A stretch of 64,000 bases of DNA from Tamarix chinensis. Taxonomy: Eukaryota > Streptophyta > Magnoliopsida > Caryophyllales > Tamaricaceae. The translations under genes were made by a program, and so were the position numbers. The notes below the pieces were generated by a model. It was not told the origin of the DNA and did no database searches. It saw only the letters and a list, made by a program, of their open reading frames with translations. Of the stretch, positions 61,031 through 64,000 are shown piece after piece. Position 1 is the first letter of the stretch, and each line of letters starts with the position of its first letter. The stretch is taken from positions 5,833,391-5,897,390 of the forward strand of contig CM060174.1 in the NCBI GenBank assembly GCA_030549775.1, given 5' to 3'.

Positions 61031-61605
61031 TGTGGCGAGGACGGGCCGAACGGCGCTGGGCCGCGGGAAGGAGGAAGGGAAAGGGGGAAAGGGCCGGGGC
61101 TGGCCCAACGGGCGAGAAGAGGGGAAAAAGAAAAAAGAAAAGAAGAAAGAAAAGGAAAAAAAGGAGAAGGGGAAAAGGAAAAAATAATAATATGGGATAT
61201 TTAAATTATTTAAAATATTTGATGTATACAAAATAATATTTAAATTCATTTTTAGGCTAAATTAGGATTTTTAAGGGATTTTTCATAAATTCCTTTTTAA
61301 TTAGCAAACACCTTAATTTTTTTTTCTCCAATTAAATTACTTATAAAATTATTAAAATTTAGAAACTATTTTCTCCTTCTTATTTTAATTAAAATAATTT
61401 ATTTAATTAACTTTTTCTTTAAATGCTTAATTAGCTAAAATACCCAAATTCCTCCTAATTAAAATACTTATAAATATCTTCTTGATTTTCCTTAATTAAA
61501 TACCCTTTTTATTTTAATAAAATTAATTTATTTAAATAATTTTCTAATAAAACCTCTTTTAAATATAATTTATAAAATTAGGAATTTTCGGGGTATTTCA
61601 TTAAC

Positions 61606-61797
61606 TATCTCCACGAGTTCTCGATAAAAGTGGCATTAACATAAAATTTAAGTGAGATGATGTGATGAGTGATAAAGGGACTTTGGTTGGGTGAGACAGA
61701 GGAAGGATGAGCCACATAGGTCATATTACAGTTTTAGGGGAAAACCACAGGGAAAGATAGTGAATGGACTTGGATGGCATAAGGTAGTGGGTCTTGA
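61606..61797 (+). mobile_element. fragment of an L-family LTR in plus orientation
   Basis: GATGAGCCACATAGG, TTTTAGGGGAAAACC and GTGGGTCTTGACCCAC line up with GATGGGCCACGTAGG, TTTATGGGGAAAAACC and AGGCCATGACCCAC at 13.83-13.94 kb of L3. It lies between L6 and L7, so both may have inserted into this older copy. Confidence 0.55.
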
Positions 61798-61890
61798 CCC
61801 ACTGTAACACCCCCAAATTTCACTCTTGAAAAAAATTTTTTGAAAGATTAAAGCGGAAGCTAGGAGCGAATTTGGGAAATGTTACCGCCA

Positions 61891-61935
61891 CATCTAACAC
61901 AAGCTAAATGTCCACCATCTATCTCATGTTAGATG
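61891..61935 (-). other. terminal LTR hairpin, L7 (rewritten stem)
   Basis: Plus strand CATCTAACA (61891-61899) pairs perfectly with TGTTAGATG (61927-61935). The stem sequence differs from other L copies at several pairs, yet all nine remain complementary. TGGCGGTAACA still follows on the minus strand. Confidence 0.75.
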
Positions 61936-62572
61936 CAAGGCTAAAACCTGTCAAACAATTAAATCTGAATTTTAAATCCAATCAAACAATTAAATCCGAA
62001 TAGTAACCGCTTAACAGAGTCCGAGAAATTTAAAGTCAATTACAAAACCTTTAGAAATCTAAATACAATACTTGCAAACTTTCAAGGGTAAATACAATTA
62101 AACAAAACAAATCCCGAAAATAAAAATCCGGATCGCCTACTCACTCAAGGCAAGTCTTCCACCCCAACTCAGTATCAACCTGCACAAGAGGTCTGCTCCC
62201 CACCATTAGTGGATCATCACAGGACCCATTCAATCAGTGTAGTATCAGTACGGGTCCAGTACTGAGTAAGTCTCGCTACCTTATCTTATAAGAAAGATCT
62301 CATCAAGCGCATATTAAATTATAGTACAATACGTTAATACAATAACATACATACTCACAACCCACAGCATGAGTCTCGCCATACACTCATAGTGTGACAG
62401 ACGAGCTAAGGCCAGCACTTAGGACATATATTACAAGTTCAGCACATAGACCACATACAATAACATGCAAGAAAGCGGTGAATGTTTCCTCGGTACTTTG
62501 TCCTTTTATTCTCATAAATAGTAATAAGTCCATTCCACACATTTCTTCATTAACCCATGTGAGTGCGGGAGC

Positions 62573-62936
62573 CCCACTATTATAGCCGGTGGACCGGAAA
62601 ATATCGCACAGGGCAGAACGCCTCTGATCCACTATTATAGCCGGTGGACCGGAAATATACGCACAGGGCAAAACGCCTCTGATCCACTATTATAGCCGTG
62701 GACCGGATCGCAGCCCCCGACTCACATGGTGTTTCGCTTTAAGTACTTAGTATCTTTCCCATGGATTAACTTATAAGTTTGGTTTGTCGAGCGCGAAAAC
62801 CCCCACTATTATAGCCGGTGGACCGGAAATATCGCACAGGGCAGAACGCCTCTGATCCACTATTATAGCCGGTGGACCGGAAATATCGCACAGGGCAGAA
62901 CGCCTCTGATCCACTATTATAGCCGGTGGACCGGAT
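62573..62936 (-). repeat. CCGGTCCACCGG repeat cluster in L7 (3+3)
   Basis: Six units in two triplets (about 62574, 62629, 62685; 62803, 62857, 62912). One unit lacks a G (TAGCCGTGGACCGG). Within the second triplet the two spacers are identical. Confidence 0.95.
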
Positions 62937-64000
62937 CGCAGGCTCGGCTCGACATCTTTCACTTTACGTAATTAATGTCTTATCAATGTCTTATTAAATT
63001 ACATCACACCATTGACATGCATAAATCATTCTCTTTATACTATACACGTCACAACAAATAAAATCACACATTCATAACTACACTTTAGTCCATAAATACA
63101 CATGATAACACCAAACAACTCTAAGCAATCATAACCAACCCTAATTGTCCACACCAAACCGTGGTTGACCACTTTTAACCCTATTTTACCATAACAACCA
63201 TACTTAACCATCCCAAACCTTAATTATCCTCGACAAATCACAATTAGCTACTCCAACCCTACTTAATCACAACGACCCAGAGTTGATCACTCCAAACCTT
63301 AATTTTGTCTCCTCCATACCTTTATAATACTCCACGTACTATTCTCCGTCCAAAACTGTTAAAAACCCAAATCATGACTCACAGACTCGACTCTCCCTCA
63401 TGCCTCACTCCTCCTCGTTTATTCTTATTATTTTCTTCCTTTTTTTTTTCCACCTTCTTAAGTTAGGGTTTCCTTCCCAAACCCTAGTTGGTCCCTATGT
63501 ACCCTTAATTTTATCCCACGTACTATTTCTCACCTCGAGCCTCCAAACTCCCAAACAACTTTCCATTAGTCTCCCCACGTCCCAAGGTAACTTTTTATAC
63601 GTATGGTCCGCCCCCATGCGGACCTTAATCTCCCCATGCAAACCCTATCATTTCCACCATGCCAACCCTATCATTCTCATGCAAACCCCAAATTTTCCCA
63701 TGCAACATTAGTTTCTCCCACTCTCCCCTTTTATTCAATTCCCCCTTTTCCTCATCATCTCCCAATTATGAATTCCTTAGGTCATCCATACTTATGTTAA
63801 CCAGCATACTTCCCTTTGGTTATCTTAGTTGTTTATTTTTCTCTTTCAAATCCCCCACTCCACAATTCCCCATCAAAACACCTAGCATGCATGTCACATC
63901 ACACCACCTCATCTTTGTACCATACCATATTAGTACATACAGACAAGAGCACGGGAACGTACCTCGGTTCCATGCTGCGCTACACAGTAGAACATATAAC

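Larger units (their letters stand above)
56868..61600 (-). mobile_element. long LTR copy L6 (complete solo LTR)
   Basis: On the plus strand it opens TGTAACACCCCCAAATTTAC and closes TTTTCGGGGTATTTCA, flanked by the perfect duplication TTAAC (56863-56867, 61601-61605). Length is 4733 bp. It has the same order of parts as L3 and the best-preserved CCGGTCCACCGG units, so it is among the youngest copies. The large GC-rich frames at 59981-60954 on both strands belong to the leader and are not supported as genes. Confidence 0.93.
61803..64000 (-). mobile_element. long LTR copy L7 (cut by window end)
   Basis: It opens TGTAACACCCCCAAATTTC, preceded by CCCAC, and is collinear with L6 (acceptor-like site, GTAC-arm hairpin, CCGG cluster, minisatellite of CCCCATGCAAACCC-type units) until the window ends. 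Its target duplication and 5' half lie outside. Confidence 0.88.

Noticed and set aside
1..64000. tRNA and rRNA genes
   Set aside because: No conserved A/B box pair with a cloverleaf and no rRNA core sequence was recognised by eye. A covariance-model scan would be needed to exclude decayed copies.

Overview
This window is plant nuclear DNA from a repeat-rich, probably pericentromeric or gene-poor intergenic region. I find no convincing intact host gene, tRNA or rRNA. Almost everything recognisable is a transposable element or its debris: Ty3/gypsy, Ty1/copia, LINE, MULE, CACTA and hAT-type pieces, all of them plant families. The long uninterrupted reading frames are low-complexity by-products of trinucleotide repeats or of Pro/Ser-rich CT tracts. 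The species cannot be told from the sequence.

Layout. 0.3-4.0 kb: minus-strand Ty3/gypsy element (here G) with a gag-integrase fusion, whose 5' LTR is also the 3' LTR of a second upstream copy. 4.0-7.8 kb: L1, first copy of a long LTR family (here L; about 4.4-5.5 kb, beginning TGTAA.CCCC or TGAAATGCCCC and ending GGGGTGTTACA). 7.8-19.3 kb: gypsy RNase H remnant, then a MULE transposase pseudogene split by solo LTR L2, which is itself split by solo LTR L3. 19.7-26.3 kb: a Tat-like LTR split by solo LTR L4. 27-37 kb: LINE RNase H remnant, three small hAT-type elements with 8-bp target duplications, a CACTA TNP2 pseudogene, an AT-rich tandem array and a copia pseudogene. 38.4-41.4 and 46.8-54.7 kb: two degenerate copies of a related LTR family (here M), the second split by L5, which carries a solo G LTR. 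41.4-46.8 kb: AT-rich DNA with little in it. 56.9-64 kb: solo LTR L6 and the start of L7, in the same orientation and 0.2 kb apart.

The most interesting content is inside the L family. All copies appear as solo LTRs with 5-bp target duplications (AGTAC, YCCAT, GTTTA, TTAAC), and no internal domain is present. Four copies share a conserved order: a 13-bp dyad AAACGCNGCGTTT, a TATA box (CTATAAATA), a GC-rich leader ending at a splice-donor-like AG|GT, a trinucleotide tract carrying spaced hairpins, a block of exactly 62 bp bounded by an acceptor-like AG and a donor-like AG|GTAA, a 22-28-bp minisatellite whose sequence differs between copies, two clusters of CCGGTCCACCGG repeats, a hairpin with GTAC arms, an acceptor-like YAG|GT, and a terminal hairpin whose stem changes sequence while keeping pairing. 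This looks like a very long LTR with short U3 and a several-kilobase, possibly spliced, structured leader. The boundaries and repeats are read directly; splicing and RNA function are inference.
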